A stretch of DNA of 64,000 nt from Collinsella sp. An307 (GTDB taxonomy: Bacteria; Actinomycetota; Coriobacteriia; Coriobacteriales; Coriobacteriaceae). This document shows, piece after piece, positions 32,723 to 41,651 of the stretch. How positions within the stretch are numbered: position 1 is the first letter of the stretch; each line of letters begins with the position of its first letter. The translations under genes were made by a program, and so were the position numbers. The stretch is taken from contig NZ_NFIP01000003.1 of NCBI RefSeq assembly GCF_002161805.1, positions 108,341-172,340 of the forward strand, given 5' to 3'. Under the pieces are notes generated by a model. It worked only from the letters and a program-made list of their open reading frames with translations, did not search any database and was not told the DNA's origin.

Positions 32723-33488
32723 CGCAACTCAGGACGCTTGCACCGCGCCCGCAGACGACGTCATCATCTCCATCCGCGACCTCAAGAAGAGTTTTGGCGA
32801 TGTCGAGGTCCTGAAGGACATCTCGCTCGATATTCACAAGGGCGAGGTCGTGGTGGTGCTCGGCCCCTCCGGTTCCGGCAAGTCGACCCTTCTGCGCTGC
32901 CTGAATCTGCTTGAGGAGCCCACTGCCGGCCAGATTATCTTCGAGGGTCAGGACATAACCGGCTCTAAGGTCAACATCAACAAGGTGCGCGAGCACATGG
33001 GGATGGTTTTTCAGCAGTTCAACCTGTTCCCGCACAAAGACGCCCTGCACAATGTCATGCTCGCCCAAATGAAGGTTCTCGGGCGCTCCAAGGCAGACGC
33101 GGAGCGCATCGCGCGCGAGCAACTCGACCGCGTGGGCTTGGCCGACCGCGCCGACCATTACCCCTCCGAGCTCTCGGGAGGTCAGCAGCAGCGCGTCGCC
33201 ATCGCGCGAGCGCTCGCGATGGAGCCGCACGTGATGCTCTTTGACGAGGCGACCTCCGCGCTCGACCCGGAGCTTGTGCGCGGCGTGCTCGACGTCATGC
33301 GGGAGCTCGCGCAGGGCGGCATGACCATGGTCGTCGTCACGCACGAGATGGGTTTTGCGCGCGACGTGGCCGACCGCGTTATCTTCATGGAAGGCGGTGT
33401 GATTGTGGAGGAGGGGACGCCCGAGCAGGTCTTTGAGCATCCCCAAAACGAGCGCACGCGCGCCTTTATTGGCGAGGTGACCGCGTAG
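32715..33488 (+). CDS. Polar amino-acid ABC transporter ATP-binding protein (GlnQ type)
   Basis: This 257-residue ATPase energises the permease at 31358 from the cytoplasm. Walker A is GPSGSGKST, followed by Q-loop [10 protein letters not shown], the signature [15 protein letters not shown], Walker [13 protein letters not shown] and H-loop VVTHEMGFA. The strings [13 protein letters not shown] and [20 protein letters not shown] are typical of polar amino-acid importers. It is translationally coupled to the permease (8-bp overlap) and is the last gene of this three-gene operon. Confidence 0.94.
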   Translation: MPNATQDACTAPADDVIISIRDLKKSFGDVEVLKDISLDIHKGEVVVVLGPSGSGKSTLLRCLNLLEEPTAGQIIFEGQDITGSKVNINKVREHMGMVFQQFNLFPHKDALHNVMLAQMKVLGRSKADAERIAREQLDRVGLADRADHYPSELSGGQQQRVAIARALAMEPHVMLFDEATSALDPELVRGVLDVMRELAQGGMTMVVVTHEMGFARDVADRVIFMEGGVIVEEGTPEQVFEHPQNERTRAFIGEVTA

Positions 33489-33582
33489 CGGGCCGCTCGT
33501 GCGTGCAGCTGCCAGGCTGCCTGCGTAGCGCACCGTCGCGACGGGCGGCTGTGTTAGCAGATGGTTGCAAGAGCTGCCCTTG

Positions 33583-33611
33583 TTGAGGCAAGCGCTTTAG
33601 CATGATAAAGT
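33583..33611 (+). promoter_or_regulatory. Candidate promoter of the his operon
   Basis: TTGAGG (33583-33588), a 17-bp spacer and TAAAGT (33606-33611), about 100 bp before hisD. Confidence 0.5.
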
Positions 33612-33624
33612 AAACACTCCGCAT

Positions 33625-33663
33625 ACGGGGTGCGCGGCACTTCAGCTGGGTCGCGCGCCCCGT
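33625..33663 (+). promoter_or_regulatory. Hairpin in the his operon leader (or ABC-operon terminator)
   Basis: ACGGGGTGCGCG (33625-33636) pairs with CGCGCGCCCCGT (33652-33663) over 12 bp with one G-U pair. It would lie at the very 5' end of a transcript from the promoter above. The following GTTTGCAAATT is only weakly T-rich. I see no leader peptide with a run of His codons. Confidence 0.55.
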
Positions 33664-33714
33664 GTTTGCAAATTACGGATGACATGGCGGCCCTGGGGGC
33701 GGCGAGGAGGAGTT

Positions 33715-35151
33715 ATGAGGACGGTAACGTTGGCGGCGGGCGAGCGCCTTAAGGCCGCTCAGCTCACGCGCAAGGGCGTGTTGCCGGCAGAGATCGTCGA
33801 GGCGGCCCGTGGCATCGTGGCGCGCGTTCGTGCCGAGGGCGACACTGCCCTGCGCGACTTTGCGCGCACCTTTGACGGGGTGGAGATTGAGAACCTTCGG
33901 CTTCCGGACGAGGCACTCGACCGGGCGCTTGATAACGTCGACCCCACGTTTCGTGCTGCGCTTGAGCGCGCTGCGACGCAAATCCGCGCGTTTCACGAGC
34001 GCGAGCTCACCCAGAGCTGGTTCACAACACGCGCTGACGGCACCCTGCTCGGCGTCCAGGTGACGCCGGTTGCTGCGGCGGGCATCTACGTGCCGGGAGG
34101 TCGCGCGCAGTATCCCTCGACCGTTCTCATGAACGCCATCCCGGCCAAGGTGGCCGGCGTGGAGCGCGTGGTCATGGTGACGCCGCCGCAGCGCGACGCC
34201 GCCCCGGGCGCGCCCGCCATTTCCCCCTATACGCTTGCTGCGGCAAAGGTCGGCGGTGTAGACGAGGTCTACCTCGTGGGCGGCGCGCAGGCAGTCGCGG
34301 CACTCGCCTACGGTACCGAGACGGTTCCTGCGGTCGATGTCATCACCGGCCCCGGCAACGCCTATGTGGCCGCGGCAAAGCAGCTCGTCTCGGGTGATGT
34401 GGGCATCGATATGGTCGCCGGCCCCTCGGAGGTTTGCGTGCTGGCGGATGCCTCTGCCGCCCCTGCCGTGGTGGCAGCAGACCTCATGGCGCAGGCCGAG
34501 CACGACCCGCTTGCCGCCTGCTACCTCGTCACCTGCGACGCCGCCTTTGCGCGGGCGGTCGAGCGTGCGATCGATGCGCTGGTAGCGCAGAGCCCGCGTG
34601 CCGAGATTACGCGCGCCTCGCTCGACGCCGAGGGCATGATCATCGTCGCGGCCGACCTCGAGGCGGCCGTCGCCGCGGTGAACACCATCGCGCCGGAGCA
34701 TCTCGAGCTCCACTGCGCGGATGCCATGGCGCTCCTCGGCAAGATCCGCAACGCCGGCGCGATCTTTGTGGGCGCTTGGAGCTCCGAACCCTTGGGCGAT
34801 TATGTCGCCGGTCCCAACCACACGCTTCCCACGGGCGGAACGGCCCGCTTCTCGAGCCCGCTTTCGGTCGAGGACTTCCAAAAGAAGTCGTCGGTTATCT
34901 GCTACACGCCCGAGGGCCTGCTTGCCGATGCGCCGGCAACACAGCGTCTGGCCGAGGCCGAGGGCCTGTGGGCACACGCGCTTTCGGCGGGTTTGCGCCG
35001 CCGCGTGCTCGAGTGCGGCGCCGACGCCGTCGCGCCCGAGGCGCTCGAGGGCGCCGACCTCACGGCAATCGCTTGGCCGGGCGACGACACCCCGGTGGTC
35101 GCGGACGGCGCGTGCGGCAGCGCCCGTAACGCCCAGGTGGGGGAGGAGTAG
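33715..35151 (+). CDS. hisD: Histidinol dehydrogenase
   Basis: This 478-residue zinc enzyme catalyses the last two steps of histidine synthesis (histidinol to histidine, NAD-dependent). Seen: AAAGIYVPGGRAQYPSTVLMNAIPA, ITGPGNAYVAAAKQL, VAGPSEVCVLAD (Cys/Asp region), LMAQAEHDP and GPNHTLPTGGTARFSSPLS. It is longer than usual (about 430) through a C-terminal tail of about 40 residues. The ATG at 33715 follows GAGGAGG. hisC starts 3 bp after its stop. Confidence 0.95.
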   Translation: MRTVTLAAGERLKAAQLTRKGVLPAEIVEAARGIVARVRAEGDTALRDFARTFDGVEIENLRLPDEALDRALDNVDPTFRAALERAATQIRAFHERELTQSWFTTRADGTLLGVQVTPVAAAGIYVPGGRAQYPSTVLMNAIPAKVAGVERVVMVTPPQRDAAPGAPAISPYTLAAAKVGGVDEVYLVGGAQAVAALAYGTETVPAVDVITGPGNAYVAAAKQLVSGDVGIDMVAGPSEVCVLADASAAPAVVAADLMAQAEHDPLAACYLVTCDAAFARAVERAIDALVAQSPRAEITRASLDAEGMIIVAADLEAAVAAVNTIAPEHLELHCADAMALLGKIRNAGAIFVGAWSSEPLGDYVAGPNHTLPTGGTARFSSPLSVEDFQKKSSVICYTPEGLLADAPATQRLAEAEGLWAHALSAGLRRRVLECGADAVAPEALEGADLTAIAWPGDDTPVVADGACGSARNAQVGEE

Positions 35152-35154
35152 GCC

Positions 35155-36249
35155 ATGGCCCAGCTCTCCGAGCGCATGCGCGCTCTCGTCCAGCCGCATC
35201 TGGCCGACATCGAGCCCTACGACCCGGCGTTCTCGCCGTGCAAGATCAACCTCTCGGCCAACGAGAACACCTATCCCTTGCCCGCGGGCGTGCGCGAGGC
35301 CATCGACGCCGCGCTTGCCGCCACGCCGCTCAACCGCTACCCCGACCCCATGGCAAACGAGCTGCGCGACGAGCTTGCAAGCCGCCACGGCCTCGCGCGT
35401 GAGAACGTCTGTGTGGGCAACGGCGGTGACGAGCTCCTCTTCAACTTCCTGCTCGCCTTTGGCGGGCCCGGGCGCACGCTTGTGACCTGCCCGCCTGACT
35501 TCAGCGAGTACGGGTTTTTCGCCTCGCTTGTCCAAACCGAGTGCGTGCGCGTCTTTCGCGATGCGGAGACCTTCGCCCTCGACGAGCAAGCCCTGCTCGC
35601 CGCTGCGCGGGACGCGGCGATGGTGATTCTGACCTCGCCCAACAACCCCACGGGCGACCTTGTGCCGCTCGAGCTTATCGAGCGCGTCTGCGCCGCGTGC
35701 CCCGGTATCGTTATGGTAGACGAGGCGTACGGTGAGTTCGCGCCTGCTGGCTCCTCTGCGGAGGTGCTGCTTGCGCGCTGCTCCAACCTTGTGGTGCTGC
35801 ACACGCTCTCAAAGGCCTTTGGCGAGGCGGGCATCCGCTTGGGCTACGTGCTCGCCGCGCCGGACATCATCGATGTGTTTGCCGCGGTGCGCCAGATCTA
35901 CTCGGTAAACGTGCTCACCCAGGCAGCGGCACTCGCTGCGGTGCGTACGCGCGACGCCTACCGGCCCTGTGTTGCGACCATCTGCGCCGAGCGCGAGCGC
36001 CTGGCACGTGCCCTCGGCGCGCTCGACGGCGTGCGCGTGTGGCCGAGTGCGGCGAACTTTCTGCTCGTGCGCGTTGCGCATGCGGCCGAGGTGCGCCGGC
36101 GCCTGCGCGACGACTACTCGATACTCGTCCGCGACTTCAGCTCTGCACCGGGGCTCGCGGAGTGCCTGCGCCTCACGGTGGGTACGCCAGAAGAAAACGA
36201 TGCGCTCGTCTGTGCCCTCAGCGAGCTCACGGGTAAGGAGGGACGATGA
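35155..36249 (+). CDS. hisC: Histidinol-phosphate aminotransferase
   Basis: This 364-residue fold-type I aminotransferase makes histidinol-P from imidazole acetol-P using glutamate. Seen: KINLSANENTYPLPAGV, PLNRYPDPMANELRDELA, GNGGDELLFNF, TSPNNPTGDLVP, VDEAYGEFA and the PLP lysine in HTLSKAFGEAGIRLGY. It is coupled to hisB by a 4-bp ATGA overlap. Confidence 0.94.
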   Translation: MAQLSERMRALVQPHLADIEPYDPAFSPCKINLSANENTYPLPAGVREAIDAALAATPLNRYPDPMANELRDELASRHGLARENVCVGNGGDELLFNFLLAFGGPGRTLVTCPPDFSEYGFFASLVQTECVRVFRDAETFALDEQALLAAARDAAMVILTSPNNPTGDLVPLELIERVCAACPGIVMVDEAYGEFAPAGSSAEVLLARCSNLVVLHTLSKAFGEAGIRLGYVLAAPDIIDVFAAVRQIYSVNVLTQAAALAAVRTRDAYRPCVATICAERERLARALGALDGVRVWPSAANFLLVRVAHAAEVRRRLRDDYSILVRDFSSAPGLAECLRLTVGTPEENDALVCALSELTGKEGR

Positions 36250-36959
36250 CCGTTTACCGCAAACAGCCCAAGACCTTGGCCGAGACCTCGGCGGCGACCG
36301 TGTCTGAGGTGGACGCGCGCCAGAGCTCGGGGTTGACCTCGCTTTTCAAGGGGTCGAATCTGCCGGCTGACGCGCCTCGCGCCGCGAGTGTCGCGCGCCG
36401 AACGTCGGAGACCGACATCACCATCACGCTCGGGCTCGACGGCTCGGGTATCTGCGACATCGACACGGGTGTGCCGTTTTTTGACCACATGCTCAACGCC
36501 TTTGGCCGCCACGGTCTCTTTGACCTCAAGGTCAAGGTGGTGGGCGATACCGATATCGACGCTCACCACACTGTCGAGGACACGGGTATCGTGCTCGGCC
36601 AGGCCTTTGCCGAGGCGTTGGGAGACAAGGCGGGCATCGCGCGCTTTGCCGACTGTACGGTCCCGCTCGACGAGGCGCTCGTGCAGACGGTGGTCGATAT
36701 CTCCGGTCGCGGCCAGGCGTATTGCACGCTGCCGCTGCCGACCGAGCGCGTGGGCGCGTTCGATGCTGAGCTTGCGGTCGAGTTCTTTTACGCTTTCGCC
36801 CGCGATGCACGCTTGACGCTGCACGTGCGCGAGCTCGCCGGCGCCAACACGCATCACATCGTCGAGGCGGCGTTTAAATCTGCAGGCCGCGCGATGCGCG
36901 CTGCCTGCGCGCTCGACCCGCGCGTGACGGGCGTGCCCTCCACCAAGGGCGCCCTCTAG
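36246..36959 (+). CDS. hisB: Imidazoleglycerol-phosphate dehydratase
   Basis: This 237-residue manganese enzyme makes imidazole acetol-P. Canonical motifs: SETDITITLGLDGSG, VPFFDHMLNAFGRHGLFDL, DTDIDAHHTVEDTGIVLGQA and HVRELAGANTHHIVEAAFKSAGRAMR. The core is normal, but it carries an extra 45 to 50 N-terminal residues before the conserved RRTSETDI, with no recognisable motif. The start is fixed by the ATGA overlap with hisC. Only the dehydratase domain is present; the phosphatase is separate (40140). Confidence 0.94.
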   Translation: MTVYRKQPKTLAETSAATVSEVDARQSSGLTSLFKGSNLPADAPRAASVARRTSETDITITLGLDGSGICDIDTGVPFFDHMLNAFGRHGLFDLKVKVVGDTDIDAHHTVEDTGIVLGQAFAEALGDKAGIARFADCTVPLDEALVQTVVDISGRGQAYCTLPLPTERVGAFDAELAVEFFYAFARDARLTLHVRELAGANTHHIVEAAFKSAGRAMRAACALDPRVTGVPSTKGAL

Positions 36960-36973
36960 GCTCATTTGGGCTC

Positions 36974-37034
36974 ATTTGGGGACGGGTTCGTTTCGTGCAC
37001 TCTGCCAATTTGGGGACGGGATCGTTTTGTGCGC
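36974..37034. repeat. REP-like array 1: two copies of the TTTGGGGACGGG motif
   Basis: Copies 36974-37000 and 37008-37034 share ATTTGGGGACGGG followed by TCGTTT-GTGC. They lie in the 120-bp gap between hisB and hisH, the only sizeable gap inside the his operon up to hisF. A related array lies at 41089-41160. Confidence 0.7.
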
Positions 37035-37079
37035 TCGGCTCCGCTGGCGTGCGTTTGACCAAAAAAGGGGTGACGGAAA

Positions 37080-37820
37080 GTGGGGGCTAGCCCGCGTATC
37101 GTCGTTGTCGACTACCACAAGGGAAACCTCTCGAGCGTGGTGCGCGGTCTCTCGCGCGCCGGCGCGCAGGCGGTGGCAACCGACGATCCAGACAAGATCC
37201 GCCAGGCGGACGGCATCGTCCTGCCCGGCGTGGGCTCGTTTTTTGACGCCATCAGCTTCATGCGGGCATCGGGGCAAGACGCTGCCATAACCGAGGCCAT
37301 CGCCGGCGGCGCGGGCACGCCTTTTTTGGGCATCTGTCTGGGGCAGCAGCTTCTGTTTGACTGTGGCGACGAGGGCGTGCCTGCCGAGGCGCCGCTTGCG
37401 GAGGTCGCAGCGCCCCGCGGAGGGGGGCTTGCGCCGGGCACGGTCTTTGCCGAGGGCGGCACGCGCTGGGTGCGCGGCCTCGGCGTACTCAAGGGCTCCT
37501 GCACGCTTCTGCCCGCGCGCCGCCTCAAGATTCCGCACGTGGGGTGGGACCAGGTGCATCTGACCGAGCAGGGCCGCGCCTGCCCGCTTCTCGCCGGTTT
37601 TGACGAGGGCGCAAACGTCTACTTCACCCATTCGTATGCGGTGGCCGAGGATGCCGACGCGCAAGACGTCGCCGCGCACACGTTCTACGCGCGCGCCATC
37701 CCCTCGGTCATCTGGCACGGCAACATTTTTGGCTGCCAGTTCCACCCCGAGAAGTCCTCCGCCCACGGCGCGGGCATCTTGCGAAACTTCACGAGTATCT
37801 GCCAGGGGGCGATCGCATGA
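37080..37820 (+). CDS. hisH: Imidazole glycerol phosphate synthase, glutamine amidotransferase subunit
   Basis: This 246-residue class I glutaminase supplies ammonia to HisF. Seen: VVVDYHKGNLSSV, VLPGVGSFFDA, the nucleophile Cys in FLGICLGQQLLFD (about residue 86), VPHVGWD-like PHVGWDQV, YFTHSYAV and the catalytic His/Glu in GCQFHPEKSSAHG (about residue 220). The GTG start is inferred from the frame. It overlaps hisA by 4 bp. It is somewhat long because of a Gly/Ala-rich insert near 105-125. Confidence 0.93.
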   Translation: MGASPRIVVVDYHKGNLSSVVRGLSRAGAQAVATDDPDKIRQADGIVLPGVGSFFDAISFMRASGQDAAITEAIAGGAGTPFLGICLGQQLLFDCGDEGVPAEAPLAEVAAPRGGGLAPGTVFAEGGTRWVRGLGVLKGSCTLLPARRLKIPHVGWDQVHLTEQGRACPLLAGFDEGANVYFTHSYAVAEDADAQDVAAHTFYARAIPSVIWHGNIFGCQFHPEKSSAHGAGILRNFTSICQGAIA

Positions 37821-38638
37821 TTCTCTTTCCGGCAATCGATTTGGTAGCGGGCCGCGTGGTCCGTCTCGAGCGCGGCGACCGCTCGCGCTGCAAGGTCTAT
37901 GCGGACGACCCGGTCGCGCAGGCGCGTGCGTTTGCCGAGGCGGGTGCGGAGTGGGTGCACGTGGTGGACCTTTCTGCCGCCCTTGAGGAGGACGAGGACG
38001 CGCGAGCCGCCAACACCGCGGCCATCAAGGCAATTTGCGAGGTCGAGGGCCTCTCGGTCGATGTGGGCGGCGGCGTGCGCTCGCTCGCGCGCATCGACGA
38101 GCTCGTAGGGTTTGGGTGCGCGCGCATCGCGCTTGGTACGGTGCTTGTGACCGAGCCGGGTTTTGCCGAGGTGGCGGCCCGCGCTTTTGGCGACGTGCTG
38201 GTGGCCGATGTGGCGGCGCGGGACGGCCAGGTCAGGGTGAACGGCTGGCGCGAGGACGTGTCGCGCACACTCGACGACGTGGTCTCCGAACTCGCGAGTT
38301 TGGGCTTTCGTCATCTTGTCTATACCGATATCGCGCGCGACGGCATGCAGACCGGTATCGACGTGGATGCATATCGCCGCGTCGCCGCCCTCGCGGGCTT
38401 TCCCGTGGTTGCCTCGGGCGGCATATCGTCGCTCGCAGACATCCGTGCGCTCGCCCAGGCGGGTCCCGATGTGATCGAGGGCGCTATCACGGGCCGCGCG
38501 CTGTACGAGGGCGCGTTCACACTCGAGGCGGCCCTCGCCGCCGCAGGGCCCGCTGGCGCCCTCGCGCGCGACGCCGCGGACGCCCCTGCCGCTACGGGCG
38601 CCCCCGCCACCGCCAAGCAGGAGGTCCGCCTATGCTAA
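37817..38638 (+). CDS. hisA: Phosphoribosylformimino-5-aminoimidazole carboxamide ribotide isomerase
   Basis: This 273-residue TIM-barrel isomerase is of the ProFAR type. Seen: [14 protein letters not shown] with catalytic Asp8, [29 protein letters not shown] (second catalytic Asp) and [10 protein letters not shown]-terminal Ala/Pro-rich tail of about 25 residues is not part of the usual fold. Actinobacterial PriA can also act in tryptophan synthesis; this cannot be decided here. It overlaps hisF by 7 bp. Confidence 0.93.
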   Translation: MILFPAIDLVAGRVVRLERGDRSRCKVYADDPVAQARAFAEAGAEWVHVVDLSAALEEDEDARAANTAAIKAICEVEGLSVDVGGGVRSLARIDELVGFGCARIALGTVLVTEPGFAEVAARAFGDVLVADVAARDGQVRVNGWREDVSRTLDDVVSELASLGFRHLVYTDIARDGMQTGIDVDAYRRVAALAGFPVVASGGISSLADIRALAQAGPDVIEGAITGRALYEGAFTLEAALAAAGPAGALARDAADAPAATGAPATAKQEVRLC

Positions 38639-39414
38639 CAAAGCGCGTCATACCCTGCCTCGACGTCAAGGCCGGTCGCGTGGTCAAGGGCGTGAACTTC
38701 GTCGATCTGCGCGACGCGGGCGACCCCGTGGAACTCGCGCGCGCCTACGACCGTGAGGGCGCAGACGAGGTAATCTTTCTCGATATCACCGCCACGAGCG
38801 ACAACCGTGCCACCACAATCGACATGGCCGCGCACGCGGCGGAGGAGCTCGCCATTCCCTACACGGTGGGCGGCGGCTTCCGCGACCTCGCCGGCATGCG
38901 CCAGATGGTCGCTGCGGGCGCGGACAAAGTCTCGATCAACTCGGCCGCGGTGCGCCGCCCCGAGCTCATATCCGAGGCGGCGGCAGCTTTTGGCAGCCAG
39001 GCCGTCGTCGTGGCCATCGATGCCAAACGCGTAGGCGAGCCGGGCGCGCCCGGGGCGGATCGCTGGGAGGTCTACCTTGCAGGCGGTCGCACGCCCACGG
39101 GCATCGACGCGGTTGCGTGGGCAGAGGAGGCCGCACGTCGCGGAGCGGGCGAGATTCTGCTCACCAGCATGGACCGCGACGGTACCAAGGAGGGCTTCGA
39201 CCTTGCGCTCACCCGCGCGGTGGCGCGCGCCGTGTCCATTCCGGTGATCGCGTCTGGCGGCGTGGGCACACTCGAGCATTTTGCCGAGGGCATCATCGAG
39301 GGCGAGGCCGACGCGGTGCTCGCGGCGAGCGTCTTTCACTTTGGGACCTTTAGCATCCGCGAGGTGAAAGAGTACATGGCCTCTCAGGGCATTCCCACAA
39401 GGCTCGACTTCTAG
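38632..39414 (+). CDS. hisF: Imidazole glycerol phosphate synthase, cyclase subunit
   Basis: This 260-residue TIM barrel uses ammonia from HisH to close the imidazole ring, giving IGP and AICAR. Seen: [20 protein letters not shown] with Asp11, [40 protein letters not shown] (catalytic Asp) and [13 protein letters not shown]. Near residues 135-140 there is a short Gly/Ala/Pro insertion ([10 protein letters not shown]). The ATG at 38632 has GGAGG upstream and overlaps hisA by 7 bp. Confidence 0.95.
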   Translation: MLTKRVIPCLDVKAGRVVKGVNFVDLRDAGDPVELARAYDREGADEVIFLDITATSDNRATTIDMAAHAAEELAIPYTVGGGFRDLAGMRQMVAAGADKVSINSAAVRRPELISEAAAAFGSQAVVVAIDAKRVGEPGAPGADRWEVYLAGGRTPTGIDAVAWAEEAARRGAGEILLTSMDRDGTKEGFDLALTRAVARAVSIPVIASGGVGTLEHFAEGIIEGEADAVLAASVFHFGTFSIREVKEYMASQGIPTRLDF

Positions 39415-39429
39415 GCGAGGAGCTGGCAG

Positions 39430-39756
39430 ATGACAACAGACGAGCTCAAATTCGATGCGCAGGGGCTCATCCCCTGCGTGGTGCAGCAGTACGACACCGG
39501 CGAGGTGCTCATGGTTGCGTGGATGAACGCCGAGTCGCTTGCGCTCACGCAACAGACGGGCACAACGTGGTTTTGGAGCCGGAGCCGCCAGGAGTTCTGG
39601 AACAAGGGCGCCACGAGTGGCAACATGCAGCAGGTGCGCGAGCTTTGGGCGGACTGCGACGGCGATACGCTGCTCGTAAAGGTGGACTCGCCGGGCCCCG
39701 CGTGCCATACGGGCGCCCGCAGCTGCTTTTTCAACGAGCTTGGCGTCGAGGCGTAA
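39430..39756 (+). CDS. hisI: Phosphoribosyl-AMP cyclohydrolase
   Basis: This 108-residue zinc hydrolase opens the adenine ring of PR-AMP. Seen: [34 protein letters not shown] and the metal-binding [10 protein letters not shown] and [10 protein letters not shown]. It is a stand-alone HisI, with HisE encoded separately 42 bp downstream. RBS GAGGAG precedes the ATG. Confidence 0.94.
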   Translation: MTTDELKFDAQGLIPCVVQQYDTGEVLMVAWMNAESLALTQQTGTTWFWSRSRQEFWNKGATSGNMQQVRELWADCDGDTLLVKVDSPGPACHTGARSCFFNELGVEA

Positions 39757-39798
39757 GGCAAACAGCGCGCACGGCACGCGTGAGATAAGGAGTCTGAT

Positions 39799-40116
39799 AT
39801 GGGGGAGCGCACAGCCAACGTGCAGGCGGGCGATATCGGTGAGACCATCAGCGGCCTCGCCGCAACCATACATGGCAGGCGCGACGCCTCGCCCGAGCAG
39901 AGCTACACGGCGCGTCTTCTCACCGGCCGTGAGGACAGCCTGCTCAAGAAGCTTACCGAGGAGGCGACGGAGGTCGTCATGGCGGCAAAGGACCGCGACC
40001 ACGACCACATCCGCTATGAGGCGGCGGACCTCGTCTACCACCTGCTTGTGACGCTCGAGCGCTACGGGGTCACTATCGACGAGCTCGCCGGCGAGCTCAA
40101 TGCGCGCATGAGGTAA
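39799..40116 (+). CDS. hisE: Phosphoribosyl-ATP pyrophosphatase
   Basis: This 105-residue alpha-helical MazG-like pyrophosphatase catalyses the second step of histidine synthesis. Seen: SYTARLLTGREDSLLKKLTEEATEVVMAAKD and HIRYEAADLVYHLLVTL, with the Glu/Asp metal residues in EEATE and EAAD. It is the last plus-strand gene of the his operon. hisG, whose product makes its substrate, is not in the window. Confidence 0.93.
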   Translation: MGERTANVQAGDIGETISGLAATIHGRRDASPEQSYTARLLTGREDSLLKKLTEEATEVVMAAKDRDHDHIRYEAADLVYHLLVTLERYGVTIDELAGELNARMR

Positions 40117-40139
40117 CGCAGCTTCATCTGCTCACAGCG

Positions 40140-41069
40140 TCAGGCAAGCGGCACGGTTTCCCACGAGCCGTCTGCGTGCGGCACGTCAAAGCTCCGGTAC
40201 CCAATCGCAAAGGCGTGGCCCATGGCGTCGGCAATGCCCGAGCAGATGTCGCGCGCCACGTGCGCATCGGAGCTAAAGGTGATGGGTACACCCGCGCGGC
40301 AGAAGCGTTCAAGGAGCGCGCGGTTGGGGTAGTAGTCGCCCACGCCCTTGCGGAGACCCGCGGTCGAGATCTCAATGCGTCTGCCCGTGTCGTGGGCACA
40401 GACGGCCATCTCGTCCATAAGCGGACGAAGGTCGCAGGTGGCGGCAAGACCCTCTTGGCAAAAGCGCTGGGCGAGGTCCGGATGGGCCATCACGTCAAAG
40501 GCGAGCGGGCTCTCGCAGGCGCGGCACCAAGTGCGCGCGTAGCGTCGCCACACCTCATCGGGCTCGAGTTCCAACCAAAGGTGAAGGTCGTCGCCGTCGT
40601 CGATCCAGCCCGCGCCCGACCCGGGCGTTCCTGCGGCGGCCACGCGTGCAGCAGGGTCGTCTGTATCCCCGGGGTGCGCGGCGCCGGCAGATATGTCGCC
40701 GGGGTCGCCTAACCAGTGAACGCTGCCCAGGCGCACCACCGCGCCTGCGCTCCATCGCTCTACGTACGGCTCGCAGCCCTCGTACCAGTCGCATTCAAAC
40801 CCGTAGATGTACTCGAGCTCGGGCGCCAGCTCGGCGGCCATCGCACGCGCCTCGTCAAAGGTGGCACGGTGATGGGCGAGCTCGCCCTCGGCAACGGATA
40901 CCGCACAGGTGGGGTCCATACTCGCCGGTAGGGTGAGGTGGTCGGTCGAGACCATAACGCGGCAGCCCGCGCCCGCCGCGGCGCGCACGTTCTCCGCGAA
41001 CGTTGCCGCACCGTCCGAGAAGAGGGTGTGGGTATGGCAATCTACGAGAGTGCGTGCAGGTAGGCCCAT
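40140..41069 (-). CDS. PHP-domain histidinol-phosphatase (HisK type)
   Basis: This 309-residue polymerase-and-histidinol-phosphatase domain protein would remove phosphate from histidinol-P, the step missing from the plus-strand operon. Metal ligands are seen in VDCHTHTLFSDG (His/His), VSTDHLTLP, EYIYGFECDWYEG, FDVMAHPDLAQRF and the C-terminal FSSDAHVARDI. The ATG at 41069 was chosen for AAGGAG and the start of homology. It converges on hisE with only 23 bp between the stops. An insert of 25 or so Gly/Ala/Asp-rich residues lies near 140-165. Confidence 0.85.
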   Translation of the reverse strand: MGLPARTLVDCHTHTLFSDGAATFAENVRAAAGAGCRVMVSTDHLTLPASMDPTCAVSVAEGELAHHRATFDEARAMAAELAPELEYIYGFECDWYEGCEPYVERWSAGAVVRLGSVHWLGDPGDISAGAAHPGDTDDPAARVAAAGTPGSGAGWIDDGDDLHLWLELEPDEVWRRYARTWCRACESPLAFDVMAHPDLAQRFCQEGLAATCDLRPLMDEMAVCAHDTGRRIEISTAGLRKGVGDYYPNRALLERFCRAGVPITFSSDAHVARDICSGIADAMGHAFAIGYRSFDVPHADGSWETVPLA

Positions 41070-41088
41070 GTGAAACTCCTTACTGGCA

Positions 41089-41160
41089 CATTTGGGGCAT
41101 GTTTGGGGACGGGGTCGAAATGACCATTTGAGGTGGCCATTTGGGGACGGGGTCGAAATG
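41089..41160. repeat. REP-like array 2: TTTGGGGACGGGGTC repeats
   Basis: Two near-identical copies of TTTGGGGACGGGGTCGAAATG occur at 41102-41122 and 41140-41160, with a degenerate partial copy at 41089-41101. CATTT/AAATG ends give each unit a small dyad. The array occupies the divergent promoter region of the PHP phosphatase and the Spx-like gene. It shares TTTGGGGACGGG with 36974-37034. Confidence 0.7.
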
Positions 41161-41234
41161 CCCCATGTGACGCTTCGTCGCACGACGGGGTACCATGGTA
41201 GGGTGTATTCATGATACGACACAAGGAGGCCCAG

Positions 41235-41606
41235 ATGCCGTCTGCCGCAACCATTCTCTTTATCGAGTACCCCAAGTGCTCAACCTGCAAGAAGGCCAAG
41301 AAATGGCTCGACGAGCATGGCGTAGCCTATACCGATCGCCACATTGTGGAGGACAATCCCACCGCCGCCGAGATCGCCGACTGGCAGGCGCGCGCCAATC
41401 TTCCCGTGAGGCGTTTTTTCAACACGAGCGGCATGAAGTATCGCGAGCTCGGCATCAAGGCTCAGCTCGACGCCGGCATGACCGATGAGCAGGCGCGCGA
41501 GCTCCTGGCGACCGACGGCATGCTCGTCAAACGTCCCATCGTGGTTGCGGGCGACACGGTGCTTGTGGGCTTCCGTGAGGCCGCATGGGCAGAGGCCCTG
41601 CTGTAA
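41235..41606 (+). CDS. Spx/ArsC-family thioredoxin-fold protein
   Basis: This 123-residue protein is of the ArsC/Spx/YffB superfamily. It has FIEYPKCSTCKKAKKWLDEHG with a CxxC pair (Cys15, Cys18), then LPVRRFFNTSGMKYRELG and DGMLVKRPIVV containing the cis-Pro region. Members include Spx-like regulators and glutathione- or thioredoxin-linked reductases; which applies is unclear. It is not a clear arsenate reductase. The ATG at 41235 follows AAGGAGG; a more upstream ATG (41211) lies within the leader. LarB starts 46 bp after its stop. Confidence 0.8.
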   Translation: MPSAATILFIEYPKCSTCKKAKKWLDEHGVAYTDRHIVEDNPTAAEIADWQARANLPVRRFFNTSGMKYRELGIKAQLDAGMTDEQARELLATDGMLVKRPIVVAGDTVLVGFREAAWAEALL

Positions 41607-41651
41607 GGGGGACATGAAGCGCGCCGTGCGATGCGGCGGGAGAGGATGCGC

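Noticed and set aside
41235-41606. Arsenate reductase
   Set aside because: The fold family fits, but there are no other ars genes and the CxxC form is more like Spx/YffB proteins.
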